From positions 13,394,501 through 13,458,500 of the forward strand of contig OY987269.1 in assembly GCA_963920665.1 (NCBI GenBank): a DNA stretch of 64,000 bases. Reading direction: 5' to 3'. This document shows, piece after piece, positions 51,375-63,852 of this stretch (the first letter of the stretch is position 1; every line of letters starts with the position of its first letter). The notes under the pieces were generated by a model. It was not told the origin of the DNA. It saw only the letters and a list, made by a program, of their open reading frames with translations, and made no database searches. Source of the DNA: Straminergon stramineum. Taxonomy: Eukaryota; Streptophyta; Bryopsida; Hypnales; Calliergonaceae. Position numbers and translations under genes: made by a program.

Positions 51375-54300
51375 ATGGAGATGCCTCCACGGAATCAGAT
51401 TTTCAGGTGGAATCTTCTCTGGGGAGTGTGCATTCTGTTGCTGTTGCCATGCGAAGCAGGAGCGCTAAAAGCCTTCTTCATATTTGGGGATTCCCTATCT
51501 GATCCTGGCAACAACAACTACCTCACCACGGTGATCCAGGCCAATACTCCACCCAATGGCATAGACTTCCCGGGGGGGTCCGCTACTGGAAGATTCTGCA
51601 ATGGACGCACCACTGTGGATATCACGGGTAAGCTATATCAATAGCAACCCACATTACTACCGTAGTGTTTAATTAAGATTATTAGCCATTTCCATCGTTG
51701 GAGGTTCTCATTCTGGAGTCTGGACAGACAGAATGCGACTAAGGCTCTTAGTCTGACTGTGTTCCTATTTTTAATGACTTCACTAAGTTATATAATGCAT
51801 CGGAATGACATATTACTGTTGAAGGTTTGAAGGTGTTACGGCGGGATTATTGATTTTGTGTCAACACATTGAAATTGCATGGTACTTACAACATGAACCC
51901 CACGTCATTCCCAGTGTTGTTCTAAGTAGTCCAGCTCCACTCACAGTCTAGTGCTTGCATTCTTCAATGCAAGGTTCTTTGAAAACCACATTTTTTGTGA
52001 TATTACTATAGAATGCTTCAGAGTGACATATTTATGTTGTTTTGTTGTGTTACGACAAGATTGTTGATTTTGTTCTAACACATTGTCATGACATGGACTT
52101 ACAACATGATCGTAATGTATTTCTGAGTAATGCTTTAAGTTGACCGCACCGCATTAGTGCTTGCAACCAGCTTTTGAACAGATAATTTGGAAGTTGTCAT
52201 CATCGCAAGGGGAAGTAGGGGCTTTAAGCAATATAGTTTCAATTCCAAGAATCAATGAATTTTAGCTGACTTCGCACTTGGACCTAAGAATTGTTCTTGA
52301 TTGAACTCCACAGGTCAATTAGCTGGATTAAGCGCATTTATTCCACCCTACTTGGCTCCCAATACCACTGGGAAAGCCATTCTCGGTGGGGTGAATTACG
52401 CATCTGGAGGTGGAGGGATACTGGACTCAACTGGCTATTTTGTGGTAAGAATCTAAGTTATTTCTTTAGACTGTAATATTTTTGGACACACACAACTGGC
52501 CAACTTCCACAACTGGCCAACTTCCACAACTTACCAAGTTGCAGCGGCAAGTAATCTGTTTTCTTCTTGGAGTGACCCTGCTAGTGGCGAGAGCTTTTGT
52601 TTTCCCCATCAATCCAAGTGCTGGAGCTGGAGCTATGTTAAGATTTTATTGGTATTAATTAAATGCTTAGTTTGACAGATTTTTTCAAGTAGCTAATTAG
52701 AAGCGGTAAGTTCGTTCAGTTATGGAACTGATTCATTTGTCAGCTTGACTGATTTGCCATGGTACTAACTGGCGAAATGGACTCACTGGATGTTTCAGGT
52801 TGGGAGGCTTTCCATGAACAAGCAATTGGAGTACTTTGGCAACACCAAAGCCCAGATTATGTCGCTGCTGGGCGAGGCCGCAGGAATGGAGCTCATCTCC
52901 AATGCTTTGTACTGGTCCAATATTGGCTCCAACGACTATTTAGCCAACTACTACGACCCTCTCTCTCCAGTTGGCGACCTGACATCTGCCCAGTTGGCAA
53001 CGCTGTTGGTCAGAAATTACCATGGCCAACTCACGGTAACCTAAGCAATGGAAAAAGGATTTCAATACATCTTACCACATATTATTTGAACACCGTATGA
53101 ATAAGTTATTAACTTCCAAAGTATTGGATTATTGATCCTAGACTCACAAAGAAATCGTAAGTACAATGAAAACTATGAAATTCTTGTCATTATACAATTA
53201 CTATTTATGATAGTGGACATCTTCATGATCACTACATGTAAATTTTATAAGGGATTTAGGTGCACTTGCTTTATAACTATTGTTTATCAATCCTAACATT
53301 TGCTTCAATTCTAGAAACTATGGTAGTTACTTATGTAGACTATTGTATAACGTTTGAAAGAAATAAGCTCTAGATTTTAACTAATTTCTAAAAGAAATTA
53401 GAGTGCTTCTACAATTGGTACTTACTTGAGGGGTCAGTGTGTTAAAAAAATAAGGATATAGGTGCTAACAACCACTATTTTATAGGGGGGTATGAATTAT
53501 TATTATTTTTTTTTCACATGCTATCATTATGTAATTTTCTAATGGGACCTATTATTCCATACCCTATAATACTTTAAAGATGTCCAATGCCACTTTCAAT
53601 ACCCTATATTACTCTAAATCCATTTATAATTTTAGCCCCATTGCAAGAGAAAGGGGTGTTTTAAGTGAGTTTTAAAGTATAGTCCTAAACATAAGATTAT
53701 AAGTAATGACCTTTAAAGAGGTTTTCAGTAAAAATTTACTAAAAATACATGTGTTTCTAGTAAAATTTTACTGAAAATCTCCTAAAAGGTCATTACTAAT
53801 AATCTTATGTCTAGGACTATACTTTAAAACTCACTTAAAACACCCTTTTCTCTTGTAGTGCCCCCATTTATTTAAGATACCCTATCATTTGTTTGCATGT
53901 ATGTTGCTACTCCAATAGCTCACTACCTCACCTCTAAGTATTTACACCTTGAGATCAATGATCTCAACTGAGACTTAATTTAGCAAAACTTCACCAATTT
54001 TTTGGGGATACCTAAAACAAATGTGTACATAGATTTTTAGCCCATTTTGTAGTATTCATCAAAACTTTTTCTATTTTGGAAATAATGTATGTGACCACTA
54101 TATGTTTGATAGTACTTCCAAAAGTTGAATTTCAAATCTAAAGATACATGATTAATTAATAGAGTGTGATGTTTGCAGAGGTTGTATAACATGGGTGCAC
54201 GTAAGATAGTGGTGGCATCTATAGGCCCTATAGGATGCATTCCTTTCCAACTCACGTTCCGGTTTAGTCAAAATGGAGAGTGCATTGAGAAAGTGAATGC

Positions 54301-55237
54301 TGATGTTGAACTCTTCAATGTTGGTCTCATGGCCATGGTGAAGAACCTCAATGTAGAGTTGCCAGGGGCACACTTCCTCTATGTGGATGCATATAAGAGC
54401 ATTATAGACATCATTTCCAATCCAAGCCAATTTGGTAAAACTTCCCAACTTTGGAGATTTTTCAATTGGTATTGTCATCATCATCTTATCATAACAAAGT
54501 TGTTTTAAAATCTTGATGATGATCAAATTTATTTACTTACTATTCTTCTTTAAAAATTAGGTATAAACTATTTGACATGTAAAGTTAAAAAATGAAATTG
54601 AGACACTTTAATAATAATGTTGATGAGTGGATGTATTCTATAAGTGTTGAGAGCCATGAGGTTTAATAAAGATATTGTTATTAAAATGTATCATTGTTCT
54701 TGAACATATTGGTTTGTACTTTTAGTTGAGAAAAGGATTCACCTTTAGAAGAAGGATCATTAGTAGAGACATTAGTGGAAACATGGTCTCTAGGGACCAT
54801 TGAAATGACTACGAGAAGAACCACAATTAGTCTAACATGTCATGTGGGTTGCCATGTAGATTGTCTTGTAGGCTATTTCCCTTGCCTATTTATTAGACTT
54901 TGCTCTACTAGTGGATTGTATATTGATCTTATAGTTACCAACTAATGAGATAGTAGTATACAAGCCTTGAAACTTGGATTGTGCATGTTCTTATTAATGG
55001 AGAGTATTTTTTGAAGGTTTGAAAGTTGTAAACCAAGCATGTTGTGGGGCCGGAGGAGATTACAAGGGCATCATTTCGTGTAATACGATTCTCAAACCTT
55101 GCACCAATCGATTTGATTATCTCTTTTGGGATCGGTACCACCCAACTGATAAGGCTAATGTAGCAATGTCACTAAAATTTTGGGAAGGCACTGATTACAC
55201 TTACCCTATGAACATTAAGCAACTCACCATGCTATAA
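51375..55237 (+). CDS. GDSL esterase/lipase, five exons
   Basis: Exons 51375-51627, 52314-52444, 52799-53035, 54179-54434 and 55017-55237 join in frame with GT-AG introns to give 365 aa, the usual length of plant GDSL lipases. The product is a secreted SGNH-type ester hydrolase. A hydrophobic signal peptide (NLLWGVCILLLLP) ends near residue 30. Block I is FIFGDSLSDPGNNNYL with the nucleophile Ser. Block II is GVNYASGGGGI with the oxyanion Gly. Block III is NIGSNDYLANYY. Block V is FWDRYHPTDKAN with the catalytic Asp and His. ATG 51375 opens the frame just before the signal peptide. All key residues are present and there is no stop or frame break, so it looks functional. The natural substrate cannot be told from sequence. 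Intron 3 (53036-54178) holds a CACTA-type MITE. The exon 4 start could be off by a base. Confidence 0.93.
52494..52528 (+). repeat. Short tandem repeat in GDSL intron 2
   Basis: The 17-bp unit AACTGGCCAACTTCCAC occurs twice in a row, followed by a partial third. Confidence 0.8.
53639..53860. mobile_element. 222-bp CACTA-type hairpin MITE in GDSL intron 3
   Basis: It is almost entirely an inverted repeat. The right end, reverse complemented, begins CACTACAAGAGAAA and the left end CATTGCAAGAGAAA, matching the CACTACAAGAAA-type terminus of plant CACTA elements. It is flanked on both sides by CCC (53636-53638, 53861-53863), the 3-bp target duplication expected for CACTA. The arms of about 100 bp are highly similar. 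It lies well away from the splice sites, so it should not disturb the gene directly. Confidence 0.88.
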
Positions 55238-56690
55238 TTCATTCTTATACCCATTTTAGCATCAAAATCAGTTTAGTACAAACAATATTAGAAAGTGTTG
55301 CTTCTATTGACATAGAAGATAATTATTAGAGGGTATTATTTCTACAACATTCATGACATTGTAGCATGAGGTTTATTTAGCTTATATTCATTAGAAAGTT
55401 GACAAACTTCAAACAAGAGTGGAGTTGCAATATAGATGATTTATTGCTTTTTCAAAAGAATTCATTGTTTGTAGGTAAGGGCTTGATTTGAAACTTTGTT
55501 CTTGGATCAATCCAATTAGTGAAGACTCCTTGTAAAGTGTTCAATGAGAAGTAATTTCATTTTGAATTTCATTATTGTGTGAAAAAGAAATATTTACTCA
55601 AATTTCCATAATTCCTCTTTTGAAGCTCTAGCTTAATTATGCTCCAAAACTGCCATTTTTTGTACAAGTACCAATTGTAAGATATTTAAATTTTAAATTC
55701 ACTGAAATCAGTTTTTTGGCGAGGCAAAAAAACAGGGCAGCTGCACTTCACAAGCTCACTTTTCTATGAAAAAATGTCCATAACGGTGGTGCTTCTTTGG
55801 ATTCTTTTTCCTAGATGAGTTGGCCACATGCTTGAAAACTTTCAAATCATTTGGAATTGTACAACACATAGGGAAAAAATAGTAAGTAGATAGTAGTAGA
55901 GAATGATTCAAAATAATAAATTGTTAAGAATTTCATTATGGAATTGAAAAATGCCAATCCCAATGGTTGCAATGTTATAATAAACAATCTACATCCTATG
56001 ATTTTATTTTATTTTCAAAAATGTTGAAAATTGAGTAAGATAAAGGACTTTAAAGTTTGTTTTAGAGTAGAGAATCCATAATTGCCCACAAACAAAAAAT
56101 CCTCATAACTTTTGACTCCTTGACCAAAATGGAATGATTCAAAGCTTTCCATGTACATATAACTCTAGTAAACCAATTTCAAATTTCAATTTTTGAAAAA
56201 AATGATTTAAAAAATCTGAATGGATTGCCCATTTACAAAAAAAAGTAACATAATATGCCATAATTTTTTACTCATATTTCGAAATGTCATGAAATTTATT
56301 GCATTTGAAAGATATTCCTTGTCCCCACCTTCTATCAAAATTTGGGCCAAAAATATAGAAATCTCGAGTCACACATATCTACCCAAAATTGCTATGTAGA
56401 CAAAAAATGCATGTTGGTCCTTTAGGGGTTAGTTTGAGGTTTGAAACTTTGAAGAGATTAATAATAAACTTTGTCAACTCAATTATTTTGATGTACTAAT
56501 AGTCTTATAATTTTGACCTATTGTATCTAGATTTATGTACTAAAAATAAGAAATGAGGTTTAGGGAAGATCTTTTAAGCTAAATACTTCAGTCTTGATTT
56601 GATGAAGTTTATGAATAATCTACTAGATTCAACTATATGTATAATTTCTCTATGAGAAGTACATCATTCATGGTAGTATGTAGGTCTAGC
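55238..56690. other. No gene; repeat F1 copy
   Basis: This holds the 3' flank of the GDSL gene and then the F1 repeat (55630-56429, inverted). No gene was recognised. Confidence 0.5.
55630..56429 (-). repeat. Dispersed repeat family F1, copy 3
   Basis: Inverted relative to copies 1 and 2. On the minus strand it starts CTAACCCCTAAAGGACC (56429), close to the TTAACCCCTAAAGG words at 32831 and 32492. An internal deletion relative to copies 1 and 2 is apparent near its far end. Confidence 0.7.
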
Positions 56691-57050
56691 TACTTCCAAG
56701 AAAAAGGTTATACATTTGATGTTGGCTCTTCAATGATGTTTGGCTTTAGCAACAAGGGCTCCATCAACTTGGTGACAAAGTCTTTAGCAATTTTAGGATA
56801 TACAATGCAAACCATTGAGGATCCTTTGAGAGTGCATTATCATTTGCCAAAATCTCTCTCTATGCAAGTGCACTAGGACTATGAACACTTTTTGAATGAC
56901 CTCATTAGTTGGTTCCCTCACAAGAAAGTAGGCATCCACACTTTCTACAACATGGCTTGGAATGTCTTCAATGCCTTGAACTCTTTGCATTTCAAAGAGC
57001 CATTCTAGTTACTTAGATAGTTCTTTAAGAACCCGATGGCCTGCTTTGTT
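56691..57050 (+). pseudogene. Carotenoid isomerase (CRTISO) fragment, intronless
   Basis: About 120 codons match plastid prolycopene isomerase, which converts tetra-cis-lycopene to all-trans-lycopene in carotenoid synthesis. The segment GYTFDVGSSMMFGFSNKG is diagnostic. It is followed by HYHLPKSLS, ISWFPHKKVGI, FNALNSLHFKEP and then FFKNPMACF, all in the family order and in a single frame. Three TAG stops (56874, about 57007 and 57016) interrupt it and there is no frameshift. The ~600-aa family gene has many introns, yet none interrupts this stretch. It is therefore probably a piece of a retrocopy or a transcript-derived capture. There is no sign of a plastid transit peptide or of the rest of the enzyme. 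Confidence 0.87.
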
Positions 57051-59239
57051 GTGTACTCCAGCTCACTCACTATTCACTATAGATGAATTGTTTGTTTACT
57101 CTTAACTTTTTTGTTAATTAGTTGTATTTGATATCTCTTACAATGAAAACACTCCACTTAGAGTACTACTTCCAACCCATGTGAGTCCTTTACTATTTCA
57201 ATTCAACACGATATCAAAGTAGAGATTTGTGGGCATTTCAATCTCCACCTTTGGTTTTTAAACAAGCACAACCAAGTTTGAGTGTTTGTATGGAAAATTC
57301 CTCCTAATTGGGTGCCTAGGCATATTACATCATGCTTTTGGAGCAATGGATCTTTCTAATTGCCTATTGGATGTGAATTGCAAGATAAACCAACAAAACT
57401 TAACACAATTTGATCACAACTTTTGACCAAATGGTCGAACTAAACAAGGCTGCTGTGGGTTTTGAAGCCAAAGTTTATAGTAACTAACTATCAACCTAAA
57501 GTGAAAGATAAGATCATGCCATTTCCAAAAACATAAAACTCGTTCAAATCCAATGTTCTTAGAGAAAGTTATAACCGGATGAAGTTTAGCCTTTGGAAGG
57601 GTGATTTAAACTACATCCATCTTTTTCTATGGGTTCCTTACTTCAGATTAACTTCGGATTTTTTCTATGATCTTAAGTTAAAATCTTATATCTAAATCTC
57701 AAGTTTGGACTTAGATGGATAGAATTTCTCTTAGTCATCCAAATCCCATTCTAAACTTGATCCTTTGTTATGTTATGATTTCTTAGGTGGTTTTCAAAGC
57801 TTGAGTTAGTTCTGGACTTCAATAATCTTCTTCCATGAGATTCTAACTTAAATTTCTTTTTTTCTTGATTATCTTCAAAAGATTTTAAGTTGACATCTAT
57901 ATCTTCCTAAGGAAGTTGAATTATTTTTATTCATTTACTATTTTAGATTCTAAAAACTTGTTTTTAATAGAACTTGAATTCACTTATCCGAATTCCTAAG
58001 ATACTTGAAGATTGAACTTTCCTAGTTAGAGTTTCAAAGGGATGAAGTTTGACTACTAATCAATACTTCAAACCATAAGGAATAGTTTGAGCTCAAAAGA
58101 AGGCCATTAGTTCCCGAACAGAGGGGAACATTGGTTGGATACACGGGAAAAAAATTAAATAAAAAAAATTTAAAAATTTAAAATTTAAATTCAGCGAATT
58201 GCAGGGCTTAAAGGGCTTGTAAGGCTTGTAGGGATAGTTTTAAAATATTAAAAACAAGTTTTTTTACAGAATTTTTTTTTATTAAAATAAATTCAAAATT
58301 ACAAAAGTAAAAAAACTATCAGATATTTGATGTGGCGCTACTAGTACCACATCAAATTGTGATTATTTTATTGTTTATTATTACTTATTATTTAAGTTTA
58401 TTATTATTACTTATTATTAGTATTACATTTTTCATTTTTTCATTTTTTCATTATTTAATATTCTGGCCAACAGTCAGAAGTTTATAGTTTGGGGAACCAA
58501 CCCTTAGACATCCTTCTTTTGAGCTCAAACTTTTCCTAATGCTTCATCAATTAATTACAATTAACCTAGAAGTTGAAATTCACTTCAATCTAATTTTAGT
58601 TGCGAACTTGAAATTTTGACTATGTCTTAAGTTGTTGTTCTTGTTCTTTTTGGATGAATTTTATTGATCTTCATCCAATCTAGTTCCTAAACTTCATCTA
58701 TTCATATTTTACTTGTTTTAAGTCTATTATACAAGTGTCTTATGTTTTTGAAAACATATAGACTTCTACTAGTTTCTAAATCTAAACTTAAAATAAAATC
58801 TAATACTACTGGTCCAAATGTAGCTTATACTTTGGCTATGGTTTAAAGATTTTAATTAAAAGATTTAAAAGAAAGATAAGGTAATTAGACTCTTATCCTA
58901 GATTGAATCTCATCTATTAGGTGGTTAAAACTCCTTCAAAGCTTTCTTCATTTACCATTTTTGTCTCTTTTTGAAGTCTACTCACAACTATTTTCTTATG
59001 GTTTTTTTATACAAGTTGTGAAATAGAAATTCAAAGTTAATTCCTACTCCATGCTAAGTTTCCCTTCTTGTTCTTTCTTTCTACTTCTTCTTTTTCCTTT
59101 TCTACTACCTCTTTTCCTTCTAATACTATTCTATTCAATTATTGACATTCTACTAATTGACTTGGAAGTGGAACACTTGTTCAAGTTTCAAGACTAGAAT
59201 TGAAAAATGCAATATTCTTGTCCCCCTATCCAAAATCAA
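57051..59239. other. AT-rich, no gene; contains a MITE-like element
   Basis: No coding sequence was recognised. The inverted-repeat element at 58074-58541 lies here. Confidence 0.5.
58074..58541. mobile_element. 468-bp inverted-repeat element
   Basis: The terminal repeats read CAT(A/T)AGGAA(T/A)AGTTTGAG on both ends and continue with CTCAAAAGAAGG, then a looser GTTCCC...AAC match, about 45-50 bp in all. They contain the palindrome TTTGAGCTCAAA. The interior is very A/T-rich and has no coding capacity. No target duplication is visible, so the exact ends and superfamily are open. Confidence 0.65.
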
Positions 59240-59274
59240 TAATTGTCTAATCCCAATTCTAATGGCTAATCAAT

Positions 59275-59645
59275 ATTCCCTCTAGCTTCTAAATCAATAT
59301 GTCTTCTTTTCCACATTCCAATTGCAATTGCAATATCACTCGTGATTGCAAATCAAAATCTAGCAATGTTTATGGTCAAGGACCAATCTTTGTCAATTAT
59401 GTTGAATTCTTTGATGTGGCATTGATGGAATATTATTGAGGTCACAATACATGGCACATGGATAGCAGTGCCCCATGACACATCCAAAAAGTGCAAATCA
59501 AAATCTAGCAATGTTTATGGTCAAGGACCAATCTTTGTCAATTATGTTGAATTCTTTGATGTGGCATTGATGGAATATTATTGAGGACACAATACATGGC
59601 ACATGGATAGTATTGCCCCATGACACATCCAAAAAGTGGATGTGC
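59275..59645 (+). pseudogene. Copia-type gag/protease scrap
   Basis: The plus-strand frame reads CNCNITRDCKSK, a remnant of a CCHC zinc knuckle. After about 30 residues comes NTWHMDSSAP, which matches the W-x-(L/M)-D-S-G-A protease site of Ty1/copia polyproteins with Gly changed to Ser. TGA stops lie in the frame. No LTRs, integrase or reverse transcriptase were seen. The protease part is present twice because of a 145-bp tandem duplication. Confidence 0.65.
59349..59638 (+). repeat. 145-bp tandem duplication
   Basis: Units 59349-59493 and 59494-59638 are almost identical (one or two clusters of differences, for example GGTCACAATAC against GGACACAATAC). This points to a recent duplication inside an old retrotransposon fragment. 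Confidence 0.92.
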
Positions 59646-59981
59646 CTTGGTCGCCCCTCATTGTAACTTCCAAAATATCAATTGTTGGTATGTGTTTTAA
59701 ACTAGGAAAATAAATCTTGACAAGTTTTAGTTCTATCCCATTTTGAAAAAATTGAAGAATTCAAAGATTTAATGTAATTGCAAGCTCTATCTATCAAAAT
59801 CCATATTACACCATATTGAGTGTTTTTCATTCTATTTTTTTATTTCAAATTTAACCTATAAAATAATGTTTTTCATACCAAATTTCATTTATGGTCAAAA
59901 TCTCAGATTATTCAAGTATATATTCTCATTGGTTTAATTTTATTTCCACCTTTAACTGAGTAAGGTTAAAATTATCAAGAT

Positions 59982-60002
59982 TATATATATATATATATAT
60001 AT
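59982..60002. repeat. (TA)n microsatellite
   Basis: About ten uninterrupted TA units. Confidence 0.9.
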
Positions 60003-61573
60003 CAATTGTAGGATAGGATAATTATAGCTTGAAAGTGAAATTTGATTTGGATATCATTGCCAGGAGAGCATTTTGGGTGTAAAACATAAAACAACAAATT
60101 GAGAAAACTTTACACTTCTCTACATTGTTATACGTACCTCTTCAAGTAATTTCACATTAATTAGAGTGTTTTCCCTGTACTTACAAATTTATTTGTACTT
60201 TTAGTCAGAAAAATTATAACTTTGAGAAATTTTCATGAAACAAAGTGAAAATTTTCATAATGATTGACAGTTCACAGTGTCGAGTAATAAAAATATAAAA
60301 GAGACATCTGAACACAAGTTAAAAGGAAAAATTTAGCTCAGACATGATGTTTCGACTATTAAGCAATGGATCTGCTCCTGAAGGGGTTAAAAAAGGTTTC
60401 AACTTTGCAAAACAAGGTGACGGGGATTCTTCTCAGAGTGTTTAAGGGTTCTCGCTAATGTTGTGCACGAAAGAAAACAAAAGATTACTCATGCATAAAA
60501 CCAAACAACGCATGTTAAGAAAGCAAAACAATCCATTCAGCCAGAGCTAGTTTGCCACACATGCGAACACATAATTAACGCAGAAACAACAAAATCATGG
60601 TACTCCATGATCATTGATCATAACCATACTTTTGAAAAATTTCACAATACCATCGTCTTGTCAATTCACCACTTGACAAGAAAATCCTAGTGATACATGT
60701 GAACTCAGAGTCACAACAGAGTGACTTACAAAACTTTACACTTTCACAAAACATTGCACCGATACTCCAATTAGAAGCAACATCTCTTCTCGAGAGATGA
60801 CGTTTTTTTCTTTGCACTCCATGCCTGTAGGCAAAATCACGAATAAAATTTTGCATTAGAGGTCTCAATAACATGATCCTCCACTGAAAGTCGCTCAAAT
60901 CATATCCTTCGTGGTGACTAATAAAATTGAAATACTTGCATGTCTTTCTTAATCAATTTAGATCTTAACGTTGGGGTTAAGTTCATTTACCAATAACCTT
61001 GAGAAGTCTCCATGATGTCAAGATCCAAGCCTTGGGGTGCGATTTCTGGATACTAGTGAGCACCATTGTGAACACCACAATATGATTGACAGTGGAAATG
61101 ATGTCTTCTCTTTCTCACCTTCCTCCTACAGAGATTGCAGATGAAAAAAATTTAGAATCAGCACTAGATGGAAATACTGCAGCACCAACACTTTACAGCA
61201 AGTCAGTGATTGGCCCCAAATGTGCTCGAAATGCCGCCGCCAAAACAACAGTCCCTTTAGTTTCATAGAGAGTGGCACTAATCCTCTCAACAATGTGTCT
61301 CGCCACCCCAAAATGACACCTTTTTACTCAAACAATGTCACTATTGTTACATAGCACGAATTGTGAAAGCTTACCCGATGAACTTGGTACCACTAGTCAC
61401 CTAAACTTGTTCGGAATGAGTGGAACTCCTTCGGGTCCAAAGTCTCTCATATTCTCTTTAAATATGCATTGCAAAACTATACAGAGACTAACAAGATTCA
61501 TTTAACAACCGCAAGTATACCAATCCCGTCTCATTCTTCATAAGCCGAACTCTAAAATTGTCTTTTTCAGTTA
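60003..61573. other. 3' flank of the minus-strand gene; possible UTR or further exons
   Basis: The gene ending at 61574 may continue here, because a good donor (AAG-GTACGC, GT at 61600-61599) lies just before its stop. A minus-strand frame at 60898-60611 (95 aa) is open but unrecognised. No downstream exon could be confirmed. Confidence 0.35.
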
Positions 61574-63852
61574 TCAATTCAACGACAACACATCGCGTAC
61601 CTTGTTGTAATCAGGTACAGTTGTTGAAGTACTTGCACACTCTCCATCCCTCGCCTTGACATCGGAACCTTCTTGCTCATTAGCTGGAGAATTCGAAAGG
61701 TCTAGTTTTTCTGGAGTAACATTGCCACTGGACTTGTTGGTGAGGCTTGAATCTGAGAGTAGGACATTCTCTGACGCGACTGGAGACATATCCATCTCAG
61801 GTTGGGACACATGTCTTTCAAGGGTTGCAGTGTCTGGGTCTTCTGCTTCAAATGAATCAGCACCTTCAGATGGCACCCTTGAATCAGCCAACTCACTCTC
61901 CTGTTGGTGACCAGGTGAAGGAGTTCCCGCATCATTTTGCTTGGCAGGTGCATCAAACTCTTCAACAGAAGCAATTCCACCATCTAGATCCATACTATTG
62001 CTTACATCTTGCTCACCGCAATCTACATCAGATGAAAAATCCTCAATTGCTGGTGGCAGAGTCTCAGAAATTGTTTCAGCCAGGCCACCGTGCTGACTTC
62101 CTGGTTCATCAAGGGAAGATATACACTTAGTATGTGATGAACTATCATCGTCTTCAAATGTCTTTGGCACAGAAAGAGCTGGTTCTCCTTCGCTATTCTG
62201 AAAGTTACTTACTTCTCCTCCCGCATCATACTTAGGCTGGTGCAATGACACCGATGGTGTGACATTATCCTCTGGTTCAAAAACCAATTTTTTTGCAACT
62301 CTGTAATCTTTCGAGTCGAAGGGCGGCGAATGCGATTCGAAACAAGGAAGTTCACTGTGAATCTCAGGTCCATCGTCGACATCTTCCGGACTTGGTTCAC
62401 CATGGTCTGAATTCATGATACCACTGCAAGATTGTTTTGATTCCATTCCCTCATTACCAGGAGCAAGGTCATTGATATGACCTACTTCTTTCGATTCTGC
62501 ATCTTCCGCTGGAATAATTGCTGCTGAATCCCTTTGCTTGTCCCCTACATCAATGAACGTTGCACTACTATTTTCCATATTCAAGTCTCCAGGACTTTCA
62601 CCCAGGTCAGAGGTCAATTCACTAATGGAGACTCTGTTTGAGTCCATACAATTCACTTTGATGTCGGTCTCAGAGCCACGGGTGTAGTTCACGTAATCGC
62701 GAGCCATAGGAGAATCCATCACATCAAGTTCCTTGACTGCATGATTCTTTCCATTCACTTGAATCCCTTCGTGATCACTTCCATTGGATATCACTTCAGG
62801 ATCGGCAGACCCAGCATGAAGGAATGACAAATCCAAAGCTTCAGAATCACCAACCAAAAAGTTGGAACCTTCTAGAAACTCTGGGAAGATGACCTCAGAC
62901 ACGTCCCTATTCTCTGAGTTAATCCCATCAACTACAAGACTGTCCATACCTCTTAAATGATCACTAGTATCCCAAGTTCCTGCAGTGAAGGATGAGAGTT
63001 TACTTCGAGACATTTTACTTGCTTCTTGTGTTCGCAATGGACTCCTTTTGCTGATGGAGCTAAACTTTGATATGGGTTCACTTGATACGCTTCGAAACTC
63101 ATCAGCATCCGAGAAGTCTGACAGAGTGTCTGGCCCTGCATCAGTAGCGATCTCGGAAATTCTCCTAGATGCATCACTGCCAGCTTCACTCGGTTCCACA
63201 TCAGCAGTGCTGTTTGCATAGCCTTCTGATGTCCTCGGACTTGTCATATCCTCAGTTTTGCCGTCTGAGTTTACCTGCACCATCCATCCGTCCATCTTAA
63301 GAATAATCTGAAATTTAAGTAATTATGGATCAAACTTTAGTCTAGAAATAATGCACGTCAAATGCCAAGTCAATAAGAGCTGTCATCAGAGATGTTCAAT
63401 GTCCTGAATTGCTGATAGAAAAGCAATGAAAGTGAAAACGCCTAAAGGTCTCTCAAAAAAGCATATCCGAAATCAAAATATAGACTCAAAAAATAGAAAT
63501 TGAAGTGATATACGAGCAACAATCCAAAATTTGGACAAGGATCAACTGATTTTGAGAAAATAACTAGACTGGTTGAAATTGTGTTAGATTCTCCTACCAC
63601 AGAGAGACGACTTGCTTTGGATGCGGTGTCCAGTTGCCCTTTACGACTCAAGGGAGATAGTCCATTGATTTGGCAAAGCCTTCTCACAAAATTCTCTTGC
63701 GTTGCGTCTTGCTCAACTCCAGGTGTCTTCGTGGGAAAATTTGTTTTTAGTGATGACATGGTGTTCGACTTTGCTAGCAGAGGTTTCCGAGACGACCCTA
63801 TATTCCTCCTTGGCGTCGCTGCGACATCCTGTAAGCCAGAACTCATTACCAT
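61574..63852 (-). CDS. Long acidic Ser-rich protein, function unknown
   Basis: Two exons on the minus strand: 63852-63598 (from ATG, MVMSSGLQD) and 63307-61574. They are joined in phase across a 290-bp intron with good borders (GTG-GTAGGA donor, TTTCAG acceptor). The product is about 662 aa. The N-terminus is basic (TPRR, SSRK) with a segment ENFVRRLCQINGLSPLS. The long second exon is rich in Ser, Asp and Glu and probably disordered, with no recognised domain, signal peptide or membrane segment. The 1.7-kb exon has no stops, so it is very likely a living gene. Two uncertainties remain. A CTTACAG at 63835-63829 could make 63828 the exon start, with the true 5' end beyond the window. A donor at 61600 could splice to more exons in place of the stop at 61574. 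Confidence 0.75.

Noticed and set aside
60611..60898. 95-aa minus-strand gene
   Set aside because: No recognisable features; may be 3' UTR or downstream exon of the gene at 61574-63852, so it is mentioned only as context.
61656..62130. Plus-strand open frames opposite the long exon
   Set aside because: Shadows of the 1.7-kb minus-strand coding exon.
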